DNA from: Kitasatospora sp. NBC_01250
GTDB lineage: Bacteria; Actinomycetota; Actinomycetes; Streptomycetales; Streptomycetaceae
DNA: 64,000 nucleotides
Direction of reading: 5' to 3'
Assembly (NCBI RefSeq): GCF_036226465.1
Contig: NZ_CP108476.1
Span: 7,564,001 to 7,628,000 of the forward strand
Under the pieces are notes generated by a model. That model saw nothing but the letters and a program-made list of their open reading frames with translations, was not told the DNA's origin and made no database searches. Below, in pieces: positions 1 through 7,564 of the stretch (its first letter is position 1; every line of letters starts with the position of its first letter). Both the position numbers and the translations under genes were made by a program.

Positions 1-322
1 GCGCCGGTCGCAGCAGCGCCCGGGCGGCCACGCCGAAGCCGCTCTGCAGCACGCCGAAGACCACCGCGATCAGCGGCAGCGCCGGGCCCACGCTGGGCAG
101 CAGCCAGTACATCGCGGCCAGCACGAAGCCGGTGCCGAACCACCAGCCGCGCACCGCCGCCTCCCGGGCGCTGGGCGCGGCGCGCAGCAGGAGCAGGCCG
201 GGGACCAGGGCGACCCAGGCCAGCGGCTCCAGGTCGAGCGAGGGGAAGGCGAGCACCGGGAACATGCCCGCGACGAGGCAGCCGTAGCGGGCGGGGACGC
301 TGAGCGCGGCACGGAGCGACAT
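1..322 (-). CDS. lnt: Apolipoprotein N-acyltransferase, N-terminal 107 residues (cut by window edge)
   Basis: Reading the minus strand from ATG at 322 gives an open frame to the window edge with several hydrophobic segments and the pattern FPxLDLEPLAWVALVPGLLL near residues 25-45, then WWFGTGFVLAAMYWL near 63-77, both typical of the membrane part of Lnt. Lnt adds the third acyl chain to the N-terminal cysteine of lipoproteins in the cytoplasmic membrane. The catalytic nitrilase domain would lie beyond position 1 and is not visible. The frame was chosen because alternative frames in this stretch give Arg/Ser/Pro-rich shadow proteins. Confidence 0.75.
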   Translation of the reverse strand, partial: MSLRAALSVPARYGCLVAGMFPVLAFPSLDLEPLAWVALVPGLLLLRAAPSAREAAVRGWWFGTGFVLAAMYWLLPSVGPALPLIAVVFGVLQSGFGVAARALLRPA

Positions 323-416
323 GCGCTGATTGTCCGCGCACACACCCCTCGGCACTACCACGGCGGCCCCTTGGGTCGCGCGTGTCGCACCGCGCCCCGC
401 CCGGGCGCGGCGCTTA

Positions 417-463
417 GGGTCTGTCCAGCCGATCTTGCCGGGCAGGATCGACCGGACAGACCC
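417..463. repeat. 47-bp near-perfect palindrome, short relative of the 5118-5280 hairpin
   Basis: Two 23-nt arms around one central base, with 3 mismatches, beginning GGGTCTGTCC and ending GGACAGACCC. The ends and the inner GATCTTGCCGGGC closely match the left end of the hairpin element at 5118-5280, so it is probably a deleted copy of the same element. It sits between divergent genes, so a terminator role is unlikely. Confidence 0.7.
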
Positions 464-517
464 CAGCGTGCGCGGTACGGCTCCCGTGCGCCGCACAGCT
501 CCGGAGAGGACGACCCC

Positions 518-1027
518 ATGTCGGACGACGCCCACACCATGCTCTTCGTCACCTTCGCCGACCCGGCCGCCGCGCTGGCCGCCTTCGCCGAGGCGAAGGA
601 ACTGCCCGGGGCGCGGCAGGCGGCCGTGCTGCGGCGCTCGGCCGAGGGACTGCTCGACACGCCGGAGAGCTGGGTGCGCGGAGCCGGGACGCCGACGGTC
701 GCCACCGGGATCGTCGGCGGGCTGCTCGGTCTGCTGGGCGGGCCGGTGGGGGTGCTGCTCGGCTGGACGGCCGGCACGGTGCTCGGCGGGGCCGCCGAGC
801 TGAAGCAGTTCCAGGAGGGGGCCGAGGGCCTGCTGGTCTACAGCCGCGACCTGGCGGAGGGGCACGCGATGCTGATCGTCGAGCTGCACGAGCACGACCA
901 GCGGCCCGCGGACGAGCTGGCCGAGCGGCACGGCGGTCAGCTGGTGCGCCGGCCGGCCGAGGAGGTGGCGGCCGAGGTACGGGCCGCCGAGCAGGCGGCG
1001 GACGAGGCTCAGGGCGGAAAGAACTGA
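518..1027 (+). CDS. Small membrane protein, DUF1269-like
   Basis: 169 residues. The ATG at 518 is preceded by GGAGAGGA at about 502-510; an in-frame upstream start at 371 would run through the palindrome and is rejected. Residues 1-55 look like a small alpha/beta domain. Residues about 58-91 are a long Gly/Ala/Leu-rich hydrophobic hairpin, and the rest is a charged tail (HEHDQRPADELAERHGG) ending in an Ala/Glu helix. This arrangement resembles DUF1269 stress-associated membrane proteins. No catalytic motif is seen and the function is unknown. Confidence 0.7.
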   Translation: MSDDAHTMLFVTFADPAAALAAFAEAKELPGARQAAVLRRSAEGLLDTPESWVRGAGTPTVATGIVGGLLGLLGGPVGVLLGWTAGTVLGGAAELKQFQEGAEGLLVYSRDLAEGHAMLIVELHEHDQRPADELAERHGGQLVRRPAEEVAAEVRAAEQAADEAQGGKN

Positions 1028-1064
1028 CGACTCGTCAGATGTATGGGGCGAGGTCGGGCGTGGA

Positions 1065-2108
1065 TCAGGCGTAGCGCACCGGCAGTTCGCCGGAGCCGCG
1101 CGGGATCAGCCGGGTCGGCAGCTCGATCCGCTGCGCCGGGCCGTGCTCGCCGGCCAGTCGGGCGAAGAGCAACTCGGCGGCGGTGCGCCCGAGTCGGGCC
1201 GGGTCCTGGGCCACCACGGTGACCGGCACGGTGAGCAGGTCGGCGAGCTCGAAGTCGTCGAAGCCGACCAGGGCGGGCCGGTGCGGCAGCCCGGCCAGCT
1301 CGCGCAGCACGGCGACGGTGATCCGGTTGTTGCCGCACAGCAGGGCGCTGACCGGCCAGCGGCCCGCGAGCATCCGCTGGAGCGCCAGGCGGATCCGGGC
1401 CGGTTCGGGCGCGCTCATCGACACCCAGCTCTCGCGGGCCGGCAGCCGGGCCGCGGCCAGCGCCGCGCGGTAGCCGCGCAGCCGTTCGGTGGCGGTGTGG
1501 ATCTCGGGGGCGTCGCCCAGGAAGCCGATCCGGCGGTGCCCCTGGCGCAGCAGGTGCTCGATGCCCTCGCGGGCGCCGCGCGCGTTGGCACTCAGCACGG
1601 TGTCGGCCACCAGGCCGCAGGCCGGTCGGTCGACGCAGACGATCGGGGTGCCGGCCGCCTGCTCGGGCAGCAGGTAGCCCTGGTCGGTGCCGGTCGGCAC
1701 CAGGATCAGCCCGTCCACCCGGCGGGCGCAGAAGGCGAGCGCGAGGTCGCGTTCGCGCTGCGGCTGCTGGGCGGAGGAGCCGGAGAAGAGCAACGAGCCG
1801 TGCCGGCGGGCGACTTCCTCCACCGCCCGGCACAGCGGCGCGTAGAACGGGTCGGCGAGGTCCTCCAGCACCAGGCCGACGCTGCCGGTGCGCAGCCCCT
1901 GACGCAGCAGCCGGGCCCCGTCGTTGCGCCGGTAGCCGAGTGCCTCGATGGCCTCGCGGACCCGGGCCGCGGTGGCCGCGGTGACCCCGGACTCCTCGTT
2001 CACCACCCGGGAGACGGTCTTGACGCCGACGCCCGCCGCGGCGGCGACGTCCTTCATGGTGGACCGCCCGGCCGGCTCCGCGGCGGGGCGCGCCTGACGT
2101 GCAGGCAT
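1065..2108 (-). CDS. LacI-family transcriptional regulator of the adjacent sugar ABC operon
   Basis: 347 residues from ATG 2108. The helix-turn-helix is at about residues 18-38 (MKDVAAAAGVGVKTVSRVVN), followed by the hinge helix and a periplasmic-binding-protein-like sensor domain (residues about 70-340) with the usual ADTVLSANARGAREGIEHLL and ALVGFDDFELADLLTVPVT segments. An in-frame longer start at 2273 would cover the operator region and is not preferred. It is divergent from an ABC transporter at 2318, and CAACGTTG-centred operators lie in front of both genes. It is likely a sugar-released repressor of itself and the transporter; the ligand cannot be read from sequence. Confidence 0.9.
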   Translation of the reverse strand: MPARQARPAAEPAGRSTMKDVAAAAGVGVKTVSRVVNEESGVTAATAARVREAIEALGYRRNDGARLLRQGLRTGSVGLVLEDLADPFYAPLCRAVEEVARRHGSLLFSGSSAQQPQRERDLALAFCARRVDGLILVPTGTDQGYLLPEQAAGTPIVCVDRPACGLVADTVLSANARGAREGIEHLLRQGHRRIGFLGDAPEIHTATERLRGYRAALAAARLPARESWVSMSAPEPARIRLALQRMLAGRWPVSALLCGNNRITVAVLRELAGLPHRPALVGFDDFELADLLTVPVTVVAQDPARLGRTAAELLFARLAGEHGPAQRIELPTRLIPRGSGELPVRYA

Positions 2109-2146
2109 GGAGCTGCCGCCTTCCGAGTGCGGTGGACATGACGGCT

Positions 2147-2162
2147 CTGACAACGTTGCCAG
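2147..2162. promoter_or_regulatory. LacI-type operator 1 (CTGACAACGTTGCCAG)
   Basis: A palindrome centred on CAAC/GTTG with one imperfect outer position, 39 bases upstream of the LacI start. It shares the core GACAACGTTG with operator 2 at 2289-2304, so the two are probably sites for the same regulator, here giving autoregulation. Confidence 0.7.
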
Positions 2163-2288
2163 CGCAGTATAGGTAGTGCCCAGGCGGACGGTAAGTTGCT
2201 GAACTCGCGTGTTACGAAGCGATATTGACGGCCGTTTCTTCGGTTCGGAGTCTTGACGGTGATCGACCGCCATGAGTTCATGCCAGAG

Positions 2289-2304
2289 GCGACAACGTTG
2301 TCAG
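2289..2304. promoter_or_regulatory. LacI-type operator 2 (GCGACAACGTTGTCAG)
   Basis: Contains a perfect GACAACGTTGTC palindrome 14 bases before the ATG of the ABC ATPase. A repressor bound here would block initiation or early elongation of the transporter operon. Confidence 0.75.
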
Positions 2305-2317
2305 GGCGGAGGTAGGA

Positions 2318-3085
2318 ATGACCGAACCGCTACTCGACGCACGAGGCCTGTGGAAGACCTACGGCCAGGTGGAAGCACTGCGCGGAGCGGGTTTCACCGT
2401 GTACCCGGGCGAGGTGGTCGCGCTCATCGGTGACAACGGCGCGGGCAAGTCCACCCTGGTCAAGACCCTGGTGGGCGCGGTGGCTCCGGACGAGGGCGAG
2501 ATCCTGCTGGACGGCCGCCCGGTCTCCTTCGCCGGCCCGCGGGACGCCCAGCGCCTGGGCATCGAGACGGTCTACCAGGACCTGGCGCTGGCCGCCGACC
2601 TGGATGCCGCCGCCAACCTCTTCCTCGGCCGCGAGCGCCTGCGCCCCGGGCTGCTGGGCGCGTTCGGGGTGCTGGACAAGCGCGGGATGCGCGAGCACTC
2701 GGTGGCCGCCTTCGCCGAACTCGGCGTCGAGCTCAAGGACATCGACGCGCCGGTGGCCACCCTCTCGGGCGGCCAGCGGCAGAGCGTGGCGATCGCCCGC
2801 TCGGTGGCCTGGGCCTCCCGGGTGGTCTTCATGGACGAGCCGACCGCCGCGCTCGGCGTGCTCCAGCGCGGGCGGGTGCTCGACCTGATCCGGCGGGTCC
2901 GCGACCAGGGCGTGTCCACGGTGCTGATCAGCCACAACATGCCCGAGGTGCTCTCGGTCGCCGACCGGGTCGAAGTGCTGCGGCTGGGGCGGCGGGTGGC
3001 GCGCTTCCAGGCGGCGGAGACCACGCTGGACGAACTGGTGGCCGCGATGACCGGGGCGCTGGCGACCGAGGAGGAGGAGACATGA
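2318..3085 (+). CDS. Monosaccharide ABC transporter ATPase (single-domain, FrcA/RbsA-like)
   Basis: 255 residues. Walker A GDNGAGKST is at 38-46, signature LSGGQRQ at about 149-155, Walker B VVFMDEP at about 168-174, and the switch His is in ISHNMPEV. It powers sugar uptake with the permease at 3082 and the lipoprotein at 4121. At 255 residues it holds one ABC domain, unlike the duplicated ~500-residue RbsA type, so it resembles FrcA-type ATPases that act as homodimers. Its stop overlaps the permease start by 4 bases (ATGA), indicating translational coupling. Repression by the divergent LacI protein through the operator at 2289 is likely. Confidence 0.93.
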   Translation: MTEPLLDARGLWKTYGQVEALRGAGFTVYPGEVVALIGDNGAGKSTLVKTLVGAVAPDEGEILLDGRPVSFAGPRDAQRLGIETVYQDLALAADLDAAANLFLGRERLRPGLLGAFGVLDKRGMREHSVAAFAELGVELKDIDAPVATLSGGQRQSVAIARSVAWASRVVFMDEPTAALGVLQRGRVLDLIRRVRDQGVSTVLISHNMPEVLSVADRVEVLRLGRRVARFQAAETTLDELVAAMTGALATEEEET

Positions 3086-4098
3086 GCAAAGGCCCGGCGC
3101 CGGTGGACCATGCCCTCGCGCTGCTCTGGCAGCGGGCCAGGGGCCAGAACACCCTGTGGACCTTCCTGGTCCTGCTCGTCCTGGTGGCGGTGTTCTCGGC
3201 GCTGCGCCCGAACGCCTTCGCCACCACCTTCGAGTTCAAGTCCATCGCCGTCGAGTCGGCCATCCTGGTGGTGCTCGCGGTCGGCCAGACCTTCGTGATC
3301 GTCACCTCCGGCATCGACCTGTCGGTCGGCTCGGTGCTCATCTTCTCCGGCGTCGTCGCGGTCCGGACGATGAACGGGCTGGACGCGGGGCCGAACCCGG
3401 GCATCGGGGTCGTGCTGGCCGGCGTGGCCGCGGGGCTGCTCGCCGGGCTGGTCTGGGGAGTCTTCAACGGCTTCTGGGTGGCCAAGGCGAAGGTTCCGCC
3501 GCTGATCGTCACGCTGGGCACGCTGGGCATCGCGCTCGGCCTGGCGCAGATCCTCACGCACGGTGTGGACGTCGGCAACGTGCCGGCCTCGCTAGCCAAT
3601 TCGGTGGGCAGCGGCAGCGTGTTCGGCATCCCCTGGCTGATCGTGGTGGCGGTGCTGGTGGTCGCGCTGGCGACGCTCGCGCTGAACACCACCCGGTTCG
3701 GCCGCTACACCCGGGCGGTGGGCTCCAACGAGGAGGCGGCCGGCCGGGTCGGCATCCGGGTGGACCGGCACCTGATCAAGGTCTACGCGCTGTCCGGCCT
3801 GCTCTCCGGGCTGGCGGGCGTGCTCAACCTCGCGCACTACAGCAGCACCACGCTGACCAGCGGCGCCCAGGACAACCTGAACGCCATCGCCGCCGTGGTG
3901 CTCGGCGGTACCAGCCTGTTCGGCGGTGTCGGCACGGTGATCGGCACCGTCATCGGCGTCTTCATCCCCGCGGTGCTGCAGAGCGGCTTCACCATTCTCC
4001 AGGTGCAGTCCTTCTGGCAGACCGTGGCGGTCGGCGCGGTGCTGATCCTGGCCGTCTACTTCGACCAGTTGCGCCGGCGCAGACGCAGCAACCGATGA
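3082..4098 (+). CDS. Monosaccharide ABC transporter permease (RbsC/FrcC-like)
   Basis: 338 residues with about 9-10 hydrophobic segments. The characteristic ribose-type permease stretch is VIVTSGIDLSVGSVLIFSGVVA near residues 71-92, with a later GRYTRAVGSNEEAAGRVGI coupling loop near 207-225 that contacts the ATPase. It forms the membrane pore for a sugar of the ribose, xylose or fructose type. The start overlaps the upstream ATPase stop. No sugar-metabolism gene is linked, so the substrate stays open. Confidence 0.93.
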   Translation: MSKGPAPVDHALALLWQRARGQNTLWTFLVLLVLVAVFSALRPNAFATTFEFKSIAVESAILVVLAVGQTFVIVTSGIDLSVGSVLIFSGVVAVRTMNGLDAGPNPGIGVVLAGVAAGLLAGLVWGVFNGFWVAKAKVPPLIVTLGTLGIALGLAQILTHGVDVGNVPASLANSVGSGSVFGIPWLIVVAVLVVALATLALNTTRFGRYTRAVGSNEEAAGRVGIRVDRHLIKVYALSGLLSGLAGVLNLAHYSSTTLTSGAQDNLNAIAAVVLGGTSLFGGVGTVIGTVIGVFIPAVLQSGFTILQVQSFWQTVAVGAVLILAVYFDQLRRRRRSNR

Positions 4099-4120
4099 TC
4101 CCAGAAAGGTGGAACTCACG

Positions 4121-5098
4121 GTGCAGAGAAGGATTCTGGCGGTAGGCGCGGTCGCCCTGCTGGCGCTGGTGGCGGGCTGTGGCAGCTCGGGCGGCTCCGG
4201 CGGGGGCGCGGGCGGCAAGTCCATCGCCTTCGTGGCCGGCAACACCGGCGACCCGTTCTACATCACCATGAAGTGCGGCGCCCAGGCGGAGGCGGGCAAG
4301 CTCGGCGAGAAGTTCACCGCCACCGGCTCGGCCGAGTGGAGCGTGCCGGAGCAGGTCAGCTCGGTGACCAGCGTGACCGCCACCCGGCCGGCCGGGGTGC
4401 TGATCTCGCCGGTGGACCCGAACTCGCTGCAGGGGCCGATCCGGACCCTGCAGAACAACGGGACCAAGGTGGCGATCGTCGACACCACGCTGACCGACGG
4501 CTCGATCGGCGTCACCCGGATCTCCTCCAACAACCTCCAGGGCGGCCAGAAGGCGGCCGACACCATGGCCCAGCTGGTCAACGGAACCGGAGAGGTGGTG
4601 GTGCTCACGCCCGACCTGACCACGACCACCACCAATGCCCGGATCCAGGGCTTCAAGCAGGAACTCGCCGCCAAGTACCCCGGGTTGAAGATCGACGACG
4701 TCCGCCAGGTGGGGGACACCGCGCAGGGTGCCGCCTCCGCGGTGGGCGACGAACTCGCCGCCCACCCGAACCTGGTGGGCATCTTCACGGCCAACTCGCA
4801 GACCGGCGAGGGGGTCGGCACCGGCCTGAAGAACGCGGGCAAGCAGGGCAGCATCAAGGTGGTCTCCTTCGACGCCGGCCCGCAGCAGGTCGCCGCGCTC
4901 AAGAGCGGCGCGGTGGACGCCCTGATCTCGCAGGACCCCTACGGGATCGGGCAGCAGGCGGTCGACCAGCTGGTCGACGCGCTCACCAAGAAGCCGGTCA
5001 CCCCCTCGATCCAGACCGACCTGGCCAGCATCACCCGGGACAACGTGGGCGACCCCAGCGTGGCCCGGTTCCTCTACAAGAGCGACTGCAGCTCCTGA
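4121..5098 (+). CDS. Sugar-binding lipoprotein of the ABC transporter
   Basis: 325 residues if begun at GTG 4121, which lies 8 bases after AAAGGTGG; a GTG at 4109 is in frame but falls inside that ribosome binding site. The signal peptide MQRRILAVGAVALLALVAGC gives a lipobox with the modified Cys at 20, so the protein is tethered outside the membrane. The rest has a Peripla_BP_4 (ribose-binding) fold: KSIAFVAGNTGDPFY at the start of lobe 1, GVLISPVDPNSL, and GIFTANSQTGEGVGTGL in lobe 2. It is the last gene of the LacI-controlled operon, an unusual place for the binding protein, which is often first. Confidence 0.92.
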   Translation: MQRRILAVGAVALLALVAGCGSSGGSGGGAGGKSIAFVAGNTGDPFYITMKCGAQAEAGKLGEKFTATGSAEWSVPEQVSSVTSVTATRPAGVLISPVDPNSLQGPIRTLQNNGTKVAIVDTTLTDGSIGVTRISSNNLQGGQKAADTMAQLVNGTGEVVVLTPDLTTTTTNARIQGFKQELAAKYPGLKIDDVRQVGDTAQGAASAVGDELAAHPNLVGIFTANSQTGEGVGTGLKNAGKQGSIKVVSFDAGPQQVAALKSGAVDALISQDPYGIGQQAVDQLVDALTKKPVTPSIQTDLASITRDNVGDPSVARFLYKSDCSS

Positions 5099-5117
5099 CC
5101 ATGCCGCCGGTCCCCTA

Positions 5118-5280
5118 GGGCCTGTCCGGCGGATCTTGCCGGGCGCGCGACGCCGGGAATCCCGCCTGGACGCACGCCCGAATCGCCCAAGTACGACCCA
5201 GTACGAGGGCGACTCGGGCGCACGCCCAGCCGGGCCCCCAACGCCGCGCGCTGATCCGACAAGATCCGCCGGACAGGCCC
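5118..5280. repeat. 163-bp MITE-like hairpin with perfect 21-bp terminal inverted repeats
   Basis: The ends begin GGGCCTGTCCGGCGGATC and are perfect inverted copies over 21 bases (5118-5138 and 5260-5280). The two halves stay alignable almost to the centre, including a GCACGCCCGARTCGCCC block on both sides and a GTAC-GACCCA-GTAC tip near 5189. It encodes no protein. It has no clear target-site duplication. The palindrome at 417-463 shares its ends. It lies 19 bases after the binding-protein stop and could end that transcript. Confidence 0.75.
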
Positions 5281-5330
5281 TGGCGGCTCCCCGCCAGGAC
5301 GAACCGCGGTGGCTGTCGCACGCTGGTGCT

Positions 5331-5561
5331 ATGGACACACATGGAAGTCACGACCCGCTGGTCGAGGTCGCCCCGCTCGGCAGCGACAACCGCTACCGCC
5401 TGGTCCGGTTCAAGGGCCACGACTGGGAGCCGGTCGACCGGCAGGAGTTCCGAGCGGAGGCGGCCCGGCTCTTCCCGGGCCTGGACCTGGAGGATTCCGA
5501 GCAGGTGGAGTGGCAGGACCACCCGTGGGAGTGGCCGAACTGGCACCCGGGCGAGGCCTGA
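5331..5561 (+). CDS. Small acidic protein of unknown function (76 aa)
   Basis: The proposed ATG at 5331 gives MDTHGSHDPLVEVAPLGSDN followed by a compact, tryptophan-rich acidic protein with WEPVDRQEF and a WQDHPWEWPNW ending. No strong ribosome binding site is visible, and the frame is open further upstream into the hairpin element, so the start is uncertain. Codon bias is that of a real gene. It resembles short conserved streptomycete proteins of unknown role. It is convergent with the phosphatase that follows. Confidence 0.6.
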   Translation: MDTHGSHDPLVEVAPLGSDNRYRLVRFKGHDWEPVDRQEFRAEAARLFPGLDLEDSEQVEWQDHPWEWPNWHPGEA

Positions 5562-5567
5562 GCCCGG

Positions 5568-7403
5568 TCAGCGGCCCGGTGGCGGCCGGCCGTCCGCCAC
5601 CCGGGCGGCCAGCACCGCCACGTCGTCCTCGCCGTGCCCGGCGCCCAGCCCGGTCAGCGCGGTGTCGATCAGGTGCTCCAGCGGCGCGGTCGGGTCCAGG
5701 GCGAGCGCGGCCAGCGCGTCGAGCGACTGCTCGATGTCGCGGTCGCGCCGCTCCACCAGGCCGTCGGTGTAGAGCAGCAGCGTGGCACCGGGGGCGAACG
5801 GCAGGATGAGCTGCTGGTGGCCGCCCACGTCCACGCCCAGCGGCGGGGCGACCGGCAGCCGCAGCAGCCGGGCCCGGTCGCCCGGGGCCAGCAGCAGCGG
5901 CGGCAGGTGGCCGGCGCTGGCGTAGGTGCAGGACCGCGCGGCCGGGTCGAGCAGCGCCAGCACGCAGGTCGCCACCCGCTCCTGGCCCTGTGCCGCGACG
6001 ATGCGCTCGGCCTCCCGCAGGATCCCGGCCGGCGAGCGGCGCTGCAGCGCCAGCGCGCGCACCAGGGTGCGGTACTCGCTCATGGTCGCGGCGGCGTCCA
6101 GGCCGTGGCCCATCACGTCGCCGACCACCAGCAGGGTCCGGCCGCCCGGTAGCGCCACCGTGTCGTACCAGTCGCCGCCCACCTCGGCGCTGGCCCCGGC
6201 CGGCAGGTAGCGGCCGCAGCTCTCGACGTCGGGGTGCGGGCGCATCGGCTCGGCCAGCAGCGCCCGTTGCAGGGCCAGCGTGGAGGCGTGCTCGTGCGAG
6301 TAGCGCTGGGCGTTGCTGATGCTGGAGCCGGCCCGGCTGGCCAGTTCGACCATCAGCGCGACCTCGTCCGGGCTGAAGCCGGGCGAGCGGCCGGCGCGGG
6401 CCAGCAGCACCACGCCGATCACCGTGCCGCTCGCGGTGAGCGGCACGTAGACCGCCGAGTGCAGGCCCAGCCGCCGGTAGAGGGCGACCCGTTCGGCGTT
6501 GGTGGCGGAGGTGCGGATCTCCTCGTCGGTCGGGAAGTTGAGCACGACCGGTGCCCGGTCGAGCACGCAGCGGGCGGCCGCGGAGCCCGCCTGGGGCTCG
6601 ATCAGCGCGCCCGCGCCGCCGACCGTGGCGCCGGTGCCGACCAGCTCGGGCGTGCTGCTCAGCGCGAGCCGGCGCATGGCCAGCGCGCCGGGCTCCGGGG
6701 GGTCGGCGAAGCGGCGGCCGGGCTCCAGGACGTCGACCAGTGCGACGTCCGCCAGCTGCGGGACCAGCAGCCGGGTGAGCTCCTTGGAGGCCTGCTCGAC
6801 GTCGAGCGTGGTGCCGATCCGGGTGGCCGCCTCGTCCAGCAGCGCCAGCCGGGTGCGGGCCCGGTCCAGCGCCTGGCGGATCCGGCGGTCCTCGGTGATC
6901 TCCAGCACCATGGCCACCGCGCCCAGCGGTGTCCCGGCCTCGCTGTCCAGGCGGTGGTAGGCGTTGTGCCACCAGCGCGGCTCGGTGGGCGGCCCCGAGG
7001 GGGTGGTGCCCTCGACGATGTGGGTGCGCGGCTCGCCGTCGGCCAGCACCGCCAGGAGCGCGCTCTCGGCGGCGTCGACGTTGATCCCCGGGATCACCTC
7101 GGCCATCCGGCGCCCGGTGTGCTCCTCGGCGGGGACCCCGTTGATCTCCGCCAGGGTCCGGTTGACGTAGCGGTAGCGCAGCTCGGTGTCGAAGACGGCG
7201 ATGCCCACCATGGCCCCGTCCAGGACCTGGCGGGCGAGGTGGTAGTCGGTGAGCAGGACGTCGAACTCGTCGCGGTGGTCGTCGCAGCCGCAGGCCAGTT
7301 CGGCCAGCAGCCGCCGGGCCTGGTCGTCGTCGAGGAAGGCGATCAGGGGGTCGCGGCCGGTCTGCCCGGGCCCGTCGAAGGAGCGTGGCTGGCGGTCGGC
7401 CAT
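5568..7403 (-). CDS. PAS-GAF-SpoIIE/PP2C protein phosphatase
   Basis: 611 residues from ATG 7403, 4 bases after AGGAGG. A PAS domain covers about residues 59-180 (MVGIAVFDTELRYRYVNRTL), a GAF domain about 190-350 (LHSAVYVPLTASGTVIGVVL), and a SpoIIE-type PP2C phosphatase about 385-605. The phosphatase has the metal-binding motifs GGDWYD near 409 and VGDVMGHG near 425, TDGLVERRD, and a terminal EDDVAVL. Such proteins dephosphorylate anti-sigma-factor antagonists in partner-switching pathways and respond to signals sensed by PAS and GAF. No anti-sigma gene is adjacent, so the partner is encoded elsewhere. No membrane segment is seen. Confidence 0.92.
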   Translation of the reverse strand: MADRQPRSFDGPGQTGRDPLIAFLDDDQARRLLAELACGCDDHRDEFDVLLTDYHLARQVLDGAMVGIAVFDTELRYRYVNRTLAEINGVPAEEHTGRRMAEVIPGINVDAAESALLAVLADGEPRTHIVEGTTPSGPPTEPRWWHNAYHRLDSEAGTPLGAVAMVLEITEDRRIRQALDRARTRLALLDEAATRIGTTLDVEQASKELTRLLVPQLADVALVDVLEPGRRFADPPEPGALAMRRLALSSTPELVGTGATVGGAGALIEPQAGSAAARCVLDRAPVVLNFPTDEEIRTSATNAERVALYRRLGLHSAVYVPLTASGTVIGVVLLARAGRSPGFSPDEVALMVELASRAGSSISNAQRYSHEHASTLALQRALLAEPMRPHPDVESCGRYLPAGASAEVGGDWYDTVALPGGRTLLVVGDVMGHGLDAAATMSEYRTLVRALALQRRSPAGILREAERIVAAQGQERVATCVLALLDPAARSCTYASAGHLPPLLLAPGDRARLLRLPVAPPLGVDVGGHQQLILPFAPGATLLLYTDGLVERRDRDIEQSLDALAALALDPTAPLEHLIDTALTGLGAGHGEDDVAVLAARVADGRPPPGR

Positions 7404-7507
7404 GGTCCTCCTGCCGGCTCGGCGGCGCGGGGTGCGCCGGGTGTGGCTGCCAGGGTGGGGGCGGCGTCTGGGGCGCTCCTCAGTCCGATCATCCCATCGA
7501 TAGCAGC

Positions 7508-7546
7508 GTGCCGCCGGGCACCCCACGGGGTGGTGCCCGGCGGCAC
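7508..7546 (-). terminator. Hairpin terminator downstream of the GH31 gene
   Basis: A perfect 15-bp stem (GTGCCGCCGGGCACC and its complement) with a 9-base loop, 19 bases beyond the stop of the GH31 gene. There is no U-tract, as is common in streptomycetes. It also separates this transcript from the phosphatase start. Confidence 0.7.
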
Positions 7547-7564
7547 GGGGACAGCGCGGCGGGG

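Noticed and set aside
417..463. Reading the 47-bp palindrome as a terminator
   Set aside because: It lies between two divergent starts, so no transcript is expected to end there; similarity to 5118-5280 explains it better.
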